DNA of 64,000 nucleotides from JAEDHM01 sp964368645 (GTDB lineage Bacteria; Bacillota; Clostridia; Christensenellales; CAG-1252), in contig CAYJBY010000016.1 in the NCBI GenBank assembly GCA_964368645.1, positions 1-64,000 on the forward strand. Direction: 5' to 3'. Shown here in pieces: positions 18,569 through 27,819 of the stretch. Each line of letters begins with the position of its first letter. The first letter of the stretch is position 1. The notes beneath the pieces are model-generated. The model was given only the letters and a program-made list of their open reading frames with translations, was not told the DNA's origin and ran no database searches. The position numbers and the translations under genes were made by a program.

Positions 18569-19546
18569 ATGGAAACGAAATTCCTCTCAACACTTAAGAA
18601 AAGCACCGCTTTCGGTATTTTCAGTCGGGATATTCCCGATAGCTTCAGCCACTCTTATTTAATCGTATCCGACGATAAGGCGGCTGTGGAGTCCTTGCTT
18701 ACGCTTTTATGCCAACGCGTGTATTGCAAGCAGGGCGGCTGCGGTTGCTGCGCCGAGTGTCAAAAGGTGGTTGACGGCGTTAATATCGACCTCAAGGAGC
18801 TTAATCCGGACGGAAGCGCGGTCAGCGTTAAGGACGTGTCGGAGATAATCGGCGACGCGGCGATGACTTCCTTTTTGGGCGGTCAGAAGCTGTACGTCTT
18901 CCGCAACGTGGAAAACAGCAGCGAGGTTACGCAGAACAAACTGCTCAAAACACTGGAAGAGCCTGCGCCCGGCGTACATTTTATAATGACTACGGCGGTT
19001 CAGCAGGGGGTATTGCCTACCATAAGGTCGCGTACGCGGCAGATAACTCTGTCGGCGTTTCCGCAGGAAGACGTTACGGAGGCTATGCTGGGACTGGGAT
19101 ATGCGAAAGAGGACGTGCGCGAAGCGGTTCGGATAGCGTCAGGTTCCCTTACCACCGCCGAAAAGCTTTTGTCGGACGGAAAATATTTTTCCTTATCTGC
19201 GGAATTGATAGCCGTCCTCGGTGGTCTTTCCGAGAAAAATATGATAGAATATCTGCAACGGGAGCTTTTTTCCGCTAAGGAACTGGCTGATACATTGGAT
19301 TTTCTGGAGATGATATTTCAGGATTTGATGCGGTTAAGCGGCGGCGGCGAGCTTTCTTTTGAAAGGCAGGCAGGCGAATTGAGAGCCTTGAAACAACGCT
19401 ATAACGGACGCACGGCGGCATTATGTATGTCCGCGGTGGGCGAGGCGCGTGCGATGCTCAAGGCTAATTGCGGCGCGGAGAGCGTGGCGCACCTGTTGCT
19501 TATGAATATATTGGAGGTAACGAATGCAAATCGTAATAGGAGTTAG
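18569..19546 (+). CDS. holB: DNA polymerase III subunit delta'
   Basis: Part of the clamp loader that puts the beta clamp on DNA. As expected for delta', there is no functional P-loop. The Cys-rich zinc module is visible (Cys53, 58, 61 and 64 in YCKQGGCGCCAEC), followed by LNPDGSAVSVKDVSEI, LYVFRNVENSSEVTQNKLLK, TLEEPAPGVHFIM and the SRT motif in PTIRSRTRQ (the family usually has SRC). Length of 325 residues is normal. No Shine-Dalgarno site precedes the ATG, which suggests coupling to the upstream gene. Its end overlaps ricT by 23 bp, the usual Bacillota neighbourhood (holB-ricT). Confidence 0.93.
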   Translation: METKFLSTLKKSTAFGIFSRDIPDSFSHSYLIVSDDKAAVESLLTLLCQRVYCKQGGCGCCAECQKVVDGVNIDLKELNPDGSAVSVKDVSEIIGDAAMTSFLGGQKLYVFRNVENSSEVTQNKLLKTLEEPAPGVHFIMTTAVQQGVLPTIRSRTRQITLSAFPQEDVTEAMLGLGYAKEDVREAVRIASGSLTTAEKLLSDGKYFSLSAELIAVLGGLSEKNMIEYLQRELFSAKELADTLDFLEMIFQDLMRLSGGGELSFERQAGELRALKQRYNGRTAALCMSAVGEARAMLKANCGAESVAHLLLMNILEVTNANRNRS

Positions 19547-20417
19547 GTTCAGAACCAACCCGAAGGTTTATTATTTTAATCCCGGCAACGAAACGTATGC
19601 GGAGGGCGATAACGTAGTGGTGGAGACCGCTCGCGGAATCGAGTTCGGCACGGTTGCTTTGGCGAACAAGGAAGTTGAGGACAAGTGTATCACAGGCGAG
19701 CTGAAAACCGTCCTGAGAAAAGCCACCGATAAGGACAAAAAGACGGCGGAAAGCCTTTTGGAAAAGAAGGATTACGCGTTGAAAATCGCCACCGATAAGG
19801 TAAAAGCCAGAGGCATCAAGCTTAAGCTTGTGGACTGCGAATACACCTTTGACGGCAAAAAGGTAATTCTTTATTTCACCGCCGACGGACGTGTGGATTT
19901 CAGAGAACTGGTGCGTGACTTAGCCAGCGTATTAAAGACGCGTATCGAGTTAAGACAGATATACGAGCGCGACGATATTAAGATGAGAGGTGCTTTGGCT
20001 GTTTGCGGAAGACCTTGCTGTTGCGGCGAGCATTTACCCGATTACGAAAAGGTAAGTATCAAAATGGCGAAGATACAGGGGCTTTCCCTTTCTCCCACCA
20101 AGATAAGCGGTATTTGCGGCAAGCTGATGTGCTGTCTTAAGTACGAGAACGACTACTACGTAGCAACTCTTAAGGAAATGCCTAAGCAGGGCAGTAGGGT
20201 TATAACGCCTGACGGAGAGGGCGTCGTGGACAACAACGACCTGATTCGCAAGCAGGTTACGGTCAGGTTCTATAAGGACGAGTTAGTAACCTTTAAGAAA
20301 TACGAGATTGCAGAGATCGGCGGCGGCGAAAAACCTACCGAAAGCGAGGTTGCGGAGGACGCTGACGAGACTTCTGCCGAGGACAGCGTTGAGGATAGCG
20401 GCGAGAGCAACGATTAA
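19524..20417 (+). CDS. ricT: RicT/YaaT, PSP1-domain protein of the Y-complex
   Basis: In Bacillus the RicA-RicF-RicT complex carries iron-sulfur clusters and helps RNase Y process specific mRNAs (family knowledge). The 297-residue protein starts MQIVIGVRFR and has the PSP1 region with GIEFGTVALANKEV. The key part is the Cys-rich core CGRPCCCGEHLPDYEKVSI (near residues 160-178), then LSPTKISGICGKLMCCLKYE, matching the family. The C-terminal ~35 residues are acidic and disordered. It overlaps holB by 23 bp and has GGAGG inside the holB end. No ricA or ricF is in the window. Confidence 0.94.
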   Translation: MQIVIGVRFRTNPKVYYFNPGNETYAEGDNVVVETARGIEFGTVALANKEVEDKCITGELKTVLRKATDKDKKTAESLLEKKDYALKIATDKVKARGIKLKLVDCEYTFDGKKVILYFTADGRVDFRELVRDLASVLKTRIELRQIYERDDIKMRGALAVCGRPCCCGEHLPDYEKVSIKMAKIQGLSLSPTKISGICGKLMCCLKYENDYYVATLKEMPKQGSRVITPDGEGVVDNNDLIRKQVTVRFYKDELVTFKKYEIAEIGGGEKPTESEVAEDADETSAEDSVEDSGESND

Positions 20418-20441
20418 TTTGCAAAATAACCGATAAAAGTA

Positions 20442-20470
20442 TTGAAATTTGCAATCAAATATGCTAAGAT
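20442..20470 (+). promoter_or_regulatory. Promoter of ferredoxin gene
   Basis: TTGAAA, 17-nt spacer, TAAGAT; AAAAGGAG precedes the ATG at 20501. Confidence 0.65.
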
Positions 20471-20500
20471 TAGGATATTAATAAAAAGGAGTGTATTATT

Positions 20501-20671
20501 ATGGCAAGAGTTATCAGTGATGAATGTCTGAGTTGCGGTGCTTGCAGTGAGACTTGTCCTGTCGGTGCAATATCCGAGGGTGACGGCAAGTACGTTATCG
20601 ACGCGAGTGCTTGTATCGATTGCGGCGCTTGTGAAGCCGGATGCCCCGCCGGTGCTATAACCGAGGCTTAA
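20501..20671 (+). CDS. 2[4Fe-4S] ferredoxin
   Basis: A 56-residue electron carrier of the clostridial type. Two cluster motifs are complete: CLSCGACSETCP at residues 9-20 and CIDCGACEAGCP at residues 38-49, each CxxCxxCxxxCP. The protein starts MARVISDE and ends AITEA, the usual length for this family (about 55). It has its own promoter, an AAAGGAG site eight to ten bases before the ATG, and its own strong terminator, so it is a single-gene transcript. It would serve anaerobic redox enzymes; the radical SAM protein in this window is one possible consumer (inference). Confidence 0.96.
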   Translation: MARVISDECLSCGACSETCPVGAISEGDGKYVIDASACIDCGACEAGCPAGAITEA

Positions 20672-20692
20672 TTTCTTCGTTTAACGAGGGCT

Positions 20693-20725
20693 AAAGTCAA
20701 TACCTTGGGTATTGACTTTTTTTTT
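20693..20725 (+). terminator. Terminator of ferredoxin gene, overlapping the next promoter
   Basis: A perfect 12-bp stem (AAAGTCAATACC with its complement), a three-base loop TTG, then nine T. The 3' arm contains the -35 box of the tilS promoter. Confidence 0.93.
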
Positions 20726-20740
20726 GCGTTAAAGTATAAT
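20712..20740 (+). promoter_or_regulatory. Promoter of tilS, inside the terminator hairpin
   Basis: TTGACT, exactly 17 nt, TATAAT. The expected start of transcription (about 20747) coincides with the GTG start codon of tilS. Confidence 0.85.
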
Positions 20741-20746
20741 AAAAAC

Positions 20747-22042
20747 GTGAACAATGTCGAAACGGTAATCAAGCGTTTAATCAACAAAGGGGACAGAATC
20801 GGCGCGGCGGTCAGCGGCGGTTGCGATTCTATGTGTTTGCTGGATTTATTATGCAAATATAAGGACGAGGTAGGCTATACCGTATGCGTGCTTAACGCCG
20901 AACACGGTATCCGCGGAGAGGAATCGGTGCGCGACACCGAATTTGTCCGTAGGTATTGTGCCGAAGCAGGTATAGAGTTTATCGGCGAGTCCTTCGATTC
21001 CTTAGCTTACGCTAATACCAACAAGGTGACGGTAGAGCAGGCGGCAAGAGCCTTGCGATACGCCTTTTTCGACAGGAATTTGGGCGTTACGGTGGACAAA
21101 ATCGCCACCGCACATCACAAGGACGACCTTTGCGAAACCGTTTTTATGCGTATAATGCGCGGCAGCGGCATTGCCGGCTTGGTAGGTATCAAGGAGAAGC
21201 GCGAGGGCTATATAAGACCTCTGCTCAGCGTGTGTAAGGAGGAGCTGTACGCCTACGCGGCGGCTAATTCCCTGCCATACGTGGAGGACTCCACCAATCT
21301 ATCTACCGAATACACCCGCAATTACGTAAGAGGTGAGCTTTTACCCAGAGTGGAAGAGCGTTTTCCGATGTACCGCACCTCACTGGCGCGCTTGGCGGCG
21401 GCGGCGGCGGAGATGACCGCGTATATAGATAAGGTCTGCCCCAAGCCGATTTTTGAAGAGAACGCCGCTTTTTTGGACGTTGAACAGCTGAAAGCTACGG
21501 ACGCCGTCCTAGCCAAGCGCAGTATCTTCCTGTGTGTTAAGGCATTAGGTGCGCAGGTTGACTTCGAGGAAAAGCATTACGGCGCGGTGCTTAAGCTTTT
21601 GGACGCGCCCAACGGTTCGGGGGTGGATTTAGCCCAAACCCTACGGGCGGAAAGAGAGTACGGCAGACTGGTTTTTTACCGTATGGCGTTGAAAAGCGAC
21701 CAAGAGTTCCCTTACCGCATAGGAACCTTTGACTGGCAGGGTGTGACCGCCGCGGTTCGCCCCTATGCTACGGGCGACGTTATTCGTTTCGACGCCGCGC
21801 GAATCCCCGAGGGCGCAACGGTACGGTTCAGGCGAGAGGGAGATTTCATCGCCAAGTTCGGCGGAGGCACCAAGAATTTAGGCGATTTCCTCACCGATAA
21901 GAAGATACCCCGAAGACGGCGCGACGTAATTCCCGTTATCGCCGTTGGAAGCGAGGTGCTGGCTATTGCCGATTTGGAAATTTCTTCCAAGCTGAGGGCA
22001 GAAGCGGAGGCACCCCAATTACTTACGTTCACAATCCGCTAG
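20747..22042 (+). CDS. tilS: tRNA(Ile)-lysidine synthase
   Basis: Converts the wobble cytidine of tRNA-Ile (CAU) to lysidine using lysine and ATP, so the tRNA reads AUA. The ATP-binding PP-loop SGGCDS is at residues 23-28, followed by NAEHGIRGEES and TAHHKDDLCETVFMRIMRG, both characteristic, and RPLLSVCKEEL. The C-terminal domain (about 330-430) has the typical VRFRREGDFI and KIPRRRRDVIPVI. The frame continues upstream through the terminator, but the GTG at 20747 lies seven bases after a consensus -10, so the mRNA is predicted to be leaderless. 431 residues is normal. It is followed by cca after 44 bp. Confidence 0.95.
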   Translation: MNNVETVIKRLINKGDRIGAAVSGGCDSMCLLDLLCKYKDEVGYTVCVLNAEHGIRGEESVRDTEFVRRYCAEAGIEFIGESFDSLAYANTNKVTVEQAARALRYAFFDRNLGVTVDKIATAHHKDDLCETVFMRIMRGSGIAGLVGIKEKREGYIRPLLSVCKEELYAYAAANSLPYVEDSTNLSTEYTRNYVRGELLPRVEERFPMYRTSLARLAAAAAEMTAYIDKVCPKPIFEENAAFLDVEQLKATDAVLAKRSIFLCVKALGAQVDFEEKHYGAVLKLLDAPNGSGVDLAQTLRAEREYGRLVFYRMALKSDQEFPYRIGTFDWQGVTAAVRPYATGDVIRFDAARIPEGATVRFRREGDFIAKFGGGTKNLGDFLTDKKIPRRRRDVIPVIAVGSEVLAIADLEISSKLRAEAEAPQLLTFTIR

Positions 22043-22086
22043 ACGGAGTCCCGAAAGGACGAAAATATATTTTACGGAGAAGATTT

Positions 22087-23376
22087 ATGATAGTTTCTGA
22101 TAATTTAAAAAAACTTGCCGAGTTGTTTGACGAGCCTCTGTATTTGGTAGGCGGCTTTGTGCGGAACGCCTTGCTTTACGGCGACTGTTCAGGTACGGAT
22201 ATGGATATTTGCGGAACAATGACGCCTGACGAGGTTACCGCCAGACTTAACGGCACCGAGGCTACGGTGATTCCCGTCAATCCGAGAATCGGCACGGTGC
22301 AAATCAAGTTCGGCGGAGATGAGTACGAATACACCTGCTTCCGCGAGGACAGCTATCCTGTTGGCGGCGAGCATACTCCCGAAAGCGTCCGTTTCGTCAA
22401 GGATATTCGCGTTGACGCCCTAAGGCGCGACTTCACGGTCAACGCCATCTATTACGACGTCAAGAACGAAAAGGTTGTCGATCCCACAGGCGGTCAAGCC
22501 GACCTGAAGGCAGGACTCCTGCGGACGGTGGCTGCTCCCGACAAGGTATTCGGCGAGGACGGCTTACGCATATTGAGATTGGCGCGTTTTGCGGCGGAAC
22601 TGGGCTTCGGCATCGAGGCGGAAACTCTTGCCGCGGCGAAAAAACTCAGCTATATGCTGGACGATATCACTCCCGAGCGCAAGCGTATCGAGTTTGACAA
22701 GATTTTGGCTTCTCCCGAGAAGTACAGCGAAAAGGGCGGCGTAGGCGAGGGCTTACACCTAATCAGCGAGTTGGGCGCGTGGGAATACGTAATTCCCGAG
22801 TTTGCATTGAAGGGCGACGCGGCGGCGAGAGGTATCGCGGCGGCGGAACGCGCTGTTGCAGGCGTAAGACTTGCGGCGTTGCTTTACTGCGTGGCGGATA
22901 ACGTGGAGCCTTTTGTCAATTACGATTTGACGGCGGCGAAATCTGCGGAATTAACCCGTAAAATTCTCGGTCACGACTGCGGCTTGAAGTACAAGGACAG
23001 CGTTAGAAGCGAGGCGATAAGGCTGGTTGCCATATCAGGATTCGACCGAAAGGACGACGCAACGGACGAGGCGTTAAGACTGTTCGTTCAGCAGAACTTC
23101 GTTTACGTGGATAAGCTTTTACTGCTCAGAACCGCGATAGACGGCGAGGTTTCCGCACCTATTGCCCGTATGCGCTTCATCTACGAGGATATGAAAGCTC
23201 ACGACGTACCTTACAAGCTCAGCGACCTGCATATAAGAGGTTACGACGTTATCAAAATGGGCTTCCAGCCCAACCGCATAGGCGAGGTGTTGGAAACGGT
23301 TTTGACGCGTTCGGCGTTGGAAAACAGACGTTTTAGCGCAGAGGAAGAATTTGCGATTGCGGAGAGCTTGAAATGA
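22087..23376 (+). CDS. cca: CCA tRNA nucleotidyltransferase
   Basis: Adds or repairs the 3' CCA of tRNAs; a poly(A) polymerase cannot be fully excluded because the two share the fold. The class II nucleotidyltransferase head shows LVGGFVRNALLYG (residues 20-32) and metal-binding Asp38 and Asp40 in GTDMDI. Then VDALRRDFTVNAIYYD and VDPTGGQADLKAGLLRTV, and the tRNA-recognition region EDGLRILRLARFAAELGF and ITPERKRIEFDKIL. The C-terminus (to 429) lacks a recognisable HD domain. GGAGA precedes the ATG. The stop overlaps the rmuC start by four bases (ATGA). Confidence 0.92.
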   Translation: MIVSDNLKKLAELFDEPLYLVGGFVRNALLYGDCSGTDMDICGTMTPDEVTARLNGTEATVIPVNPRIGTVQIKFGGDEYEYTCFREDSYPVGGEHTPESVRFVKDIRVDALRRDFTVNAIYYDVKNEKVVDPTGGQADLKAGLLRTVAAPDKVFGEDGLRILRLARFAAELGFGIEAETLAAAKKLSYMLDDITPERKRIEFDKILASPEKYSEKGGVGEGLHLISELGAWEYVIPEFALKGDAAARGIAAAERAVAGVRLAALLYCVADNVEPFVNYDLTAAKSAELTRKILGHDCGLKYKDSVRSEAIRLVAISGFDRKDDATDEALRLFVQQNFVYVDKLLLLRTAIDGEVSAPIARMRFIYEDMKAHDVPYKLSDLHIRGYDVIKMGFQPNRIGEVLETVLTRSALENRRFSAEEEFAIAESLK

Positions 23377-24659
23377 CGGGTACGGAACTGGCACTGTCGA
23401 TAGTCACGCTGATACTGGGCGCGGCGGCGGTGGCACTTATGGTCCTTTTGCTTACTAAGAAGGGCAAGAATTCGGACACAACCCAACTGGAAAACACCCT
23501 CAAGAGCGAGCTTAAGGCGATGCAGAGCGGTACCGAGGCGGCGTTGAAGTCGGGTAATTCCACCTTAGTTGACGGCATAAAGCTTTACGGTGACGCGCAG
23601 GCGCAAAGCACGGCTAATATGCTGAACAACGTCAACGAAAGTATGCGGCGGTTGGAGGAAAGGCAGAACGAGCTTACCCGACAGACGGAGCAGAGAATGT
23701 CCGACCTGAAGGGTGACGTGATGCGCACTTTGTCGGGTATTCAGCAGGACAATAACGCACAGCTTGAAAAAATGCGCGGCGTAGTGGATACCAAGCTGCA
23801 AACCACACTGGAACAGCGGCTTACCAGCTCCTTCGGAATGATAGGCGAGCGGTTGGAAAAGGTACACGAGGGCTTAGGCGAAATGCGTGCCTTATCCCAG
23901 AACGTCACCGACTTGAAAAAGGTAATGAGCGGCGTAAAAACCCGCGGTATATGGGGCGAAATCTCCTTAGGCAGTTTGCTTGAGCAGATACTTTCTCCCG
24001 CTCAGTATAAAGTCAACGCCCGACTCGGGCGCAGTAACAAGGTAGTGGAATTTGCGGTGGTAATGCCGGGGCAGGGTGACGATACGGTGCTTATGCCCAT
24101 TGATTCCAAGTTCCCTATGGAAGACTATCAACGGTTAGTTGACGCGTCGGAAAGCGGCAACAAGGAACTGTACGAGGCGGCGGCTAAGGCTTTGGAGGAC
24201 AGAGTCAAGTCGGAGGCGTCGGACATCAAAACCAAGTACGTTGCGCCCCCCTATACGGTGGACTTCGGCGTGCTTTACCTGCCTGTTGAGGGGCTTTTCG
24301 CAGAGGTGGTCAAACGCCCCGGTTTGATGGAAAGACTGCGCGACGAGTACAAGGTAATGGTGGCAGGTCCCACCACGTTCACGGCGTTGCTTAACAGCTT
24401 GCAGTTGGGCTTTAAGTCCTTGGCAATAGAGAAGAACAGCCGCGAAATACTTAAGATGTTCAATAGATTTAAGCACCAATTCGAGGGCTTTACGGAGGAG
24501 CTTGCCAGAACGCAGAAAAACGCAGAGGCGTTAATCACCCACGTTAAGAGCATTTCCGACCGTACCCGCGTAATGGAAGGCAGTATCGGCAAGGTTTTAC
24601 TTTTGGACGACGGCAAGGGCGTAACTGACGATGACGGAACAGAGGGCAACGATGAATAA
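23373..24659 (+). CDS. rmuC: RmuC family protein
   Basis: RmuC proteins limit recombination at inverted repeats and carry a restriction-endonuclease-like core (family knowledge). One N-terminal transmembrane helix (about residues 4-28) is followed by a long coiled coil (about 30-180), then the family core VMSGVKTRGIWGEISLGSLL, DDTVLMPIDSKFPMEDYQRL and ADFGVLYLPVEGLF-like text reading VDFGVLYLPVEGLFAE, and ending in the helix KMFNRFKHQFEGF. Length of 428 residues is typical. Translation is coupled to cca through a 4-base overlap, and it overlaps the next gene by 8 bases. Confidence 0.93.
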   Translation: MTGTELALSIVTLILGAAAVALMVLLLTKKGKNSDTTQLENTLKSELKAMQSGTEAALKSGNSTLVDGIKLYGDAQAQSTANMLNNVNESMRRLEERQNELTRQTEQRMSDLKGDVMRTLSGIQQDNNAQLEKMRGVVDTKLQTTLEQRLTSSFGMIGERLEKVHEGLGEMRALSQNVTDLKKVMSGVKTRGIWGEISLGSLLEQILSPAQYKVNARLGRSNKVVEFAVVMPGQGDDTVLMPIDSKFPMEDYQRLVDASESGNKELYEAAAKALEDRVKSEASDIKTKYVAPPYTVDFGVLYLPVEGLFAEVVKRPGLMERLRDEYKVMVAGPTTFTALLNSLQLGFKSLAIEKNSREILKMFNRFKHQFEGFTEELARTQKNAEALITHVKSISDRTRVMEGSIGKVLLLDDGKGVTDDDGTEGNDE

Positions 24660-25485
24660 CGTATATGATTTCCATTTACATACTTGCGTAAGCGACGGCG
24701 CGTTACAGCCGTCCGCGTTGATAAAAAAGTGCGCCGAGGCAGGGCTTAAAACTGTGGCAATTACCGACCACGACACGGTGGACGGTATAGATGAGGCGGT
24801 CAAAACTGGCGAAACGCTGGGCGTCAAGGTGATACCGGGATTGGAGCTTTCAACCAATTACGGCGACGTAGAGGTACACGTACTGGGCTATAACGTGCCT
24901 TATAAGGACGAGAGCTTTATCAAAAAGCTGACGGAGCTTCAGAATTTGCGCTTAGAGCGCAACGCTATGATTATCAAAAAGCTGAAAGCTCACGGCGTTA
25001 AGGTGGACGCCTCGGGGCTTTACAGCGATGGCGTAGGCGTTAAAGGACGTTACCATATAGCCAAGCTGTTGGCCGTGCAGAAATTCGTCAGAACGCCTGC
25101 GGAGGCTTTCGATAAGTACATAGGAGCAGGACAGCCTTGCTTCGTGGGTGCTATGCGAATCGGCACGTTGGATGCCATTAAGCTACTGTCCGATTTCGGA
25201 ATCGTCTCGGTTTTGGCTCACCCCTACGCGCTGTACCGCAACGGCGTACTGGACAAGCTGTTAAGCGAAGCGGTACCAATGGGCTTGGACGGGATTGAGG
25301 TTTATTACCACACCCACGGCGCGGCGGAACGCAACGATATCAAGACGGTGGCTCTTAAGTACGGCTTGGCGACTCTGGGCGGAAGCGATTTTCACGACAG
25401 CTTTCACGGCGGACAGCCGGGGGCGGCTTACGTGGTTCCCGACGATAAGGCGTTAGCACTTTTAAGGACGGAGGATTACAGATAA
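24652..25485 (+). CDS. PHP-domain phosphoesterase (RNase AM / YciV type)
   Basis: Metal-dependent phosphoesterase of the PHP superfamily. Metal ligands are visible: His8 and His10 in DFHLHTCVSDG, the ITDHDTVDG motif (39-47), the Glu in PGLELSTNYGDVEVHVLGY, the VLAHPYALYRNG segment and the closing GGSDFHDSFHGG. Relatives hydrolyse 3',5'-nucleotide bisphosphates or trim RNA 5' ends; which applies here is not shown. The ATG at 24652 has AGAGGG upstream and overlaps the rmuC end; an in-frame ATG at 24631 is a less likely start. 277 residues. Last gene of the tilS-cca-rmuC run. Confidence 0.9.
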   Translation: MNNVYDFHLHTCVSDGALQPSALIKKCAEAGLKTVAITDHDTVDGIDEAVKTGETLGVKVIPGLELSTNYGDVEVHVLGYNVPYKDESFIKKLTELQNLRLERNAMIIKKLKAHGVKVDASGLYSDGVGVKGRYHIAKLLAVQKFVRTPAEAFDKYIGAGQPCFVGAMRIGTLDAIKLLSDFGIVSVLAHPYALYRNGVLDKLLSEAVPMGLDGIEVYYHTHGAAERNDIKTVALKYGLATLGGSDFHDSFHGGQPGAAYVVPDDKALALLRTEDYR

Positions 25486-25635
25486 TCGGCTGAAACGGGA
25501 GCTTGAATACGTAGAAATAATTGATTTTCGGCTCCTAAATCAACGGGAAAAATGCAGAAAAAACAGGTAATTCGATATGTGACTGCAAAATTACGAAAAT
25601 TTAATATTTTTTGTAAGTTTGCTTTAACTTTATGT

Positions 25636-25641
25636 TATAAT
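25636..25641 (+). promoter_or_regulatory. -10 box just before histidine kinase gene
   Basis: TATAAT ends nine bases before the ATG at 25650, with TTGTAA 19 nt upstream as a possible -35. There is no Shine-Dalgarno site, so the mRNA may be leaderless. Confidence 0.55.
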
Positions 25642-25649
25642 TATAGTAT

Positions 25650-27071
25650 ATGAAACTTCAGACTAAACTTTTCCTGCTTAATGCGTCAATGATTATAACG
25701 ATTTTGGCAGTTATTTGCGTTGCGGTTTTCCTTACGGTTTACAGCACGTTTACCTTGGGCTACGACATCAGCGCGGATTCTATTAACAACGTCAAGGATA
25801 TTATGGAACGCTTGGCAGGAGAGTATGAAGAGGTAAGCGACAGCCAGAAGACCGAGCAATATCTCAAGATGCTGTTGGAAAAGTACGAGACGGAGTTAAG
25901 CTCCGACAGTAAGTTTGCCTTGCATATCTGCATAAACAACGGCGAAGAGGTGATTTACCAAGGCTCCGCTACGGGCATAGAAGTGCGTATGGCTCAGCGC
26001 AGAGCGCGTAATACGTCGGAGTTTAACGTAGTTATAGGTCCCAATATGGTTTTGGCGGAGAAGAACGTCGGCGGCGACAACGTGTGCTTTGTCAGCTCAA
26101 TGTGGATGTCCGATACGCAGTTCGTCAAAAGATTATTGATTATCGTGTCCTGTACGGCTGTGCTGTGTTTGGCGATATTCGTGGTATTCTATATAATCAT
26201 CTACGTTATGCTGGTTCCCCGTCTTTACAAGCTCAAAGAGGCGTTGGAACAGATTTACCGCGGTGATTACGACAAAAAGCTTTTTGTCAAGCAGTACAAT
26301 TCCAAGGATATAGTAGGGCAGTTGGTATCGGAATTCGAGCTTATGCGGCGTCAGCTGTGCGAGCTTACCAAGCAAAAGGACGCTTTTGACCGTCAGCGCG
26401 GCGAGGTTATCGCAGGCATAAGTCACGACCTCAAGACGCCCCTTACTACCATACAGGGCTATTCCAAGGGCTTGGTTGACGGCGTTGCCACCAAGATTAA
26501 CAAGACGCAAGAGTACGCAATGAAGATTTACAAGACCGCATTCACTATGAATACCCTTGTAGACAAGCTCAGAGAATTTGCGAAAAGAGATACCGATACG
26601 ATTATATACTCCTTTATCGACCGCGACCTTAACGAGGTAGTTAAGGACTTCGTGCAAAAGAGTAATATACAGTATATGGCCAGCGGCTTGAATATCAAGA
26701 CAGCCTACTGCAAGGAGAAGCTTATTTGCAGTATGGACAAGGAGCAATTCTCCCGTATATTGCAGAATATTCTGGACAATAGCGTTAAGTACAAGGAGAA
26801 GGAAACAGGCACTGCGCAGATATCCACATTTATAGACAAGGGTGATGCGGTGCTGATAGTTAAGGACGACGGTCCGGGCGTGGTTAATTACGAGCTGGAC
26901 TACATTTTCGAGAGCTACTACAGAGGCGATCCCTCCCGTACGAACCCCACTTCGGGCAGCGGTTTGGGCTTGTCGATTGTTAAGAATATCGTCACCGCGC
27001 ACAAGGGCACCGTCGTTGCGTACAACGAGGGCGGCTTGGCAATTAAGATAACCATTCCTTTAAGGAGGTAG
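25650..27071 (+). CDS. Sensor histidine kinase
   Basis: Membrane receptor kinase of a two-component system. Two transmembrane helices (about 7-30 and 161-189) enclose an extracytoplasmic sensor region of ~130 residues. A HAMP linker follows (PRLYKLKEALEQIYRGDYD). The HisKA phospho-acceptor is His259 in ISHDLKTPLTTIQGYSKGL. The ATPase domain has the N box ILQNILDNSVKYKEK, the G1 box VKDDGPGV and the G2 box GSGLGLSIVKNIV. 473 residues, complete. The response regulator starts two bases after the stop, so they form one operon. The sensed signal is unknown. Confidence 0.95.
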   Translation: MKLQTKLFLLNASMIITILAVICVAVFLTVYSTFTLGYDISADSINNVKDIMERLAGEYEEVSDSQKTEQYLKMLLEKYETELSSDSKFALHICINNGEEVIYQGSATGIEVRMAQRRARNTSEFNVVIGPNMVLAEKNVGGDNVCFVSSMWMSDTQFVKRLLIIVSCTAVLCLAIFVVFYIIIYVMLVPRLYKLKEALEQIYRGDYDKKLFVKQYNSKDIVGQLVSEFELMRRQLCELTKQKDAFDRQRGEVIAGISHDLKTPLTTIQGYSKGLVDGVATKINKTQEYAMKIYKTAFTMNTLVDKLREFAKRDTDTIIYSFIDRDLNEVVKDFVQKSNIQYMASGLNIKTAYCKEKLICSMDKEQFSRILQNILDNSVKYKEKETGTAQISTFIDKGDAVLIVKDDGPGVVNYELDYIFESYYRGDPSRTNPTSGSGLGLSIVKNIVTAHKGTVVAYNEGGLAIKITIPLRR

Positions 27072-27073
27072 AT

Positions 27074-27757
27074 ATGAAAAGGATACTGATAATCGAGGAC
27101 GAAAAGAACATTGCGGAGATAGAGCGCGATTACCTAGAGTTGGAAGGCTTTCAGGTGGTTCACGAAGCGAACGGTAATATGGGTTACCGTCGTGCCGTCA
27201 GCGAAAATTTCGACCTTATTGTGTTGGATTTAATGCTTCCCGATATGGATGGTTTTGATATTTGCCGCCGCGTTCGCAAGGTCAAGGACACGCCGATATT
27301 TATGGTAACCGCCAAGGTCACCAGTATCGACAAAATCCGCGGCTTAGGCATAGGCGCAGACGATTATATCACCAAGCCCTTTGATCCTGCGGAGTTGGTT
27401 GCAAGGGTAAAAGCCCACATAACCCGTTACGAGCGTATTAAGGGCAGCAGCGCGGAAAACAGCGTGGATATAGAGTACGGCGACCTCAAAATACTGCCCC
27501 TTCCGAGAAGAGTTTTTTACAAGGAAGAGGAGATTTTCCTAACGGCTAAGGAGTTTGATTTGCTGTATTTCTTGGCGTCTAATCCCAATATCGTGTTCAG
27601 CAAGGATCAGATTTTCCAAAAAGTTTGGGGCTTGGAGTCCTTCGGCGACGCAGGTACGGTGGTAGTTCACCTAACCCACATCAGGGAGAAAATCCCCGTT
27701 GATTATATCGAAACGGTTCGCGGCGTAGGCTATCGCTTTACTATGCTCCGTGCTTAA
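27074..27757 (+). CDS. OmpR-family response regulator
   Basis: Transcription factor partner of the preceding kinase. The receiver domain shows acidic residues IIEDE (7-11), phospho-acceptor Asp52 in VLDLMLPDMDG, and the ITKPFDPAEL segment with the conserved Lys near 101. A winged-helix DNA-binding domain follows (LTAKEFDLLYFLASNPN, then VVVHLTHIREKI and the final VRGVGYRFTML). 227 residues is the standard length. AAGGAGGT precedes the ATG. Its targets are unknown; the neighbouring mgtC-like gene, which has a palindrome over its -35 box, is a candidate (inference). Confidence 0.95.
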   Translation: MKRILIIEDEKNIAEIERDYLELEGFQVVHEANGNMGYRRAVSENFDLIVLDLMLPDMDGFDICRRVRKVKDTPIFMVTAKVTSIDKIRGLGIGADDYITKPFDPAELVARVKAHITRYERIKGSSAENSVDIEYGDLKILPLPRRVFYKEEEIFLTAKEFDLLYFLASNPNIVFSKDQIFQKVWGLESFGDAGTVVVHLTHIREKIPVDYIETVRGVGYRFTMLRA

Positions 27758-27819
27758 AAATCCAGCAAACACCGAAAAAATCGAATTTTCGTCGGCAGAG
27801 CTTGAAAATGAATAATGTT

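Noticed and set aside
26133..27002. 289-codon minus-strand frame
   Set aside because: Antisense to the histidine kinase.
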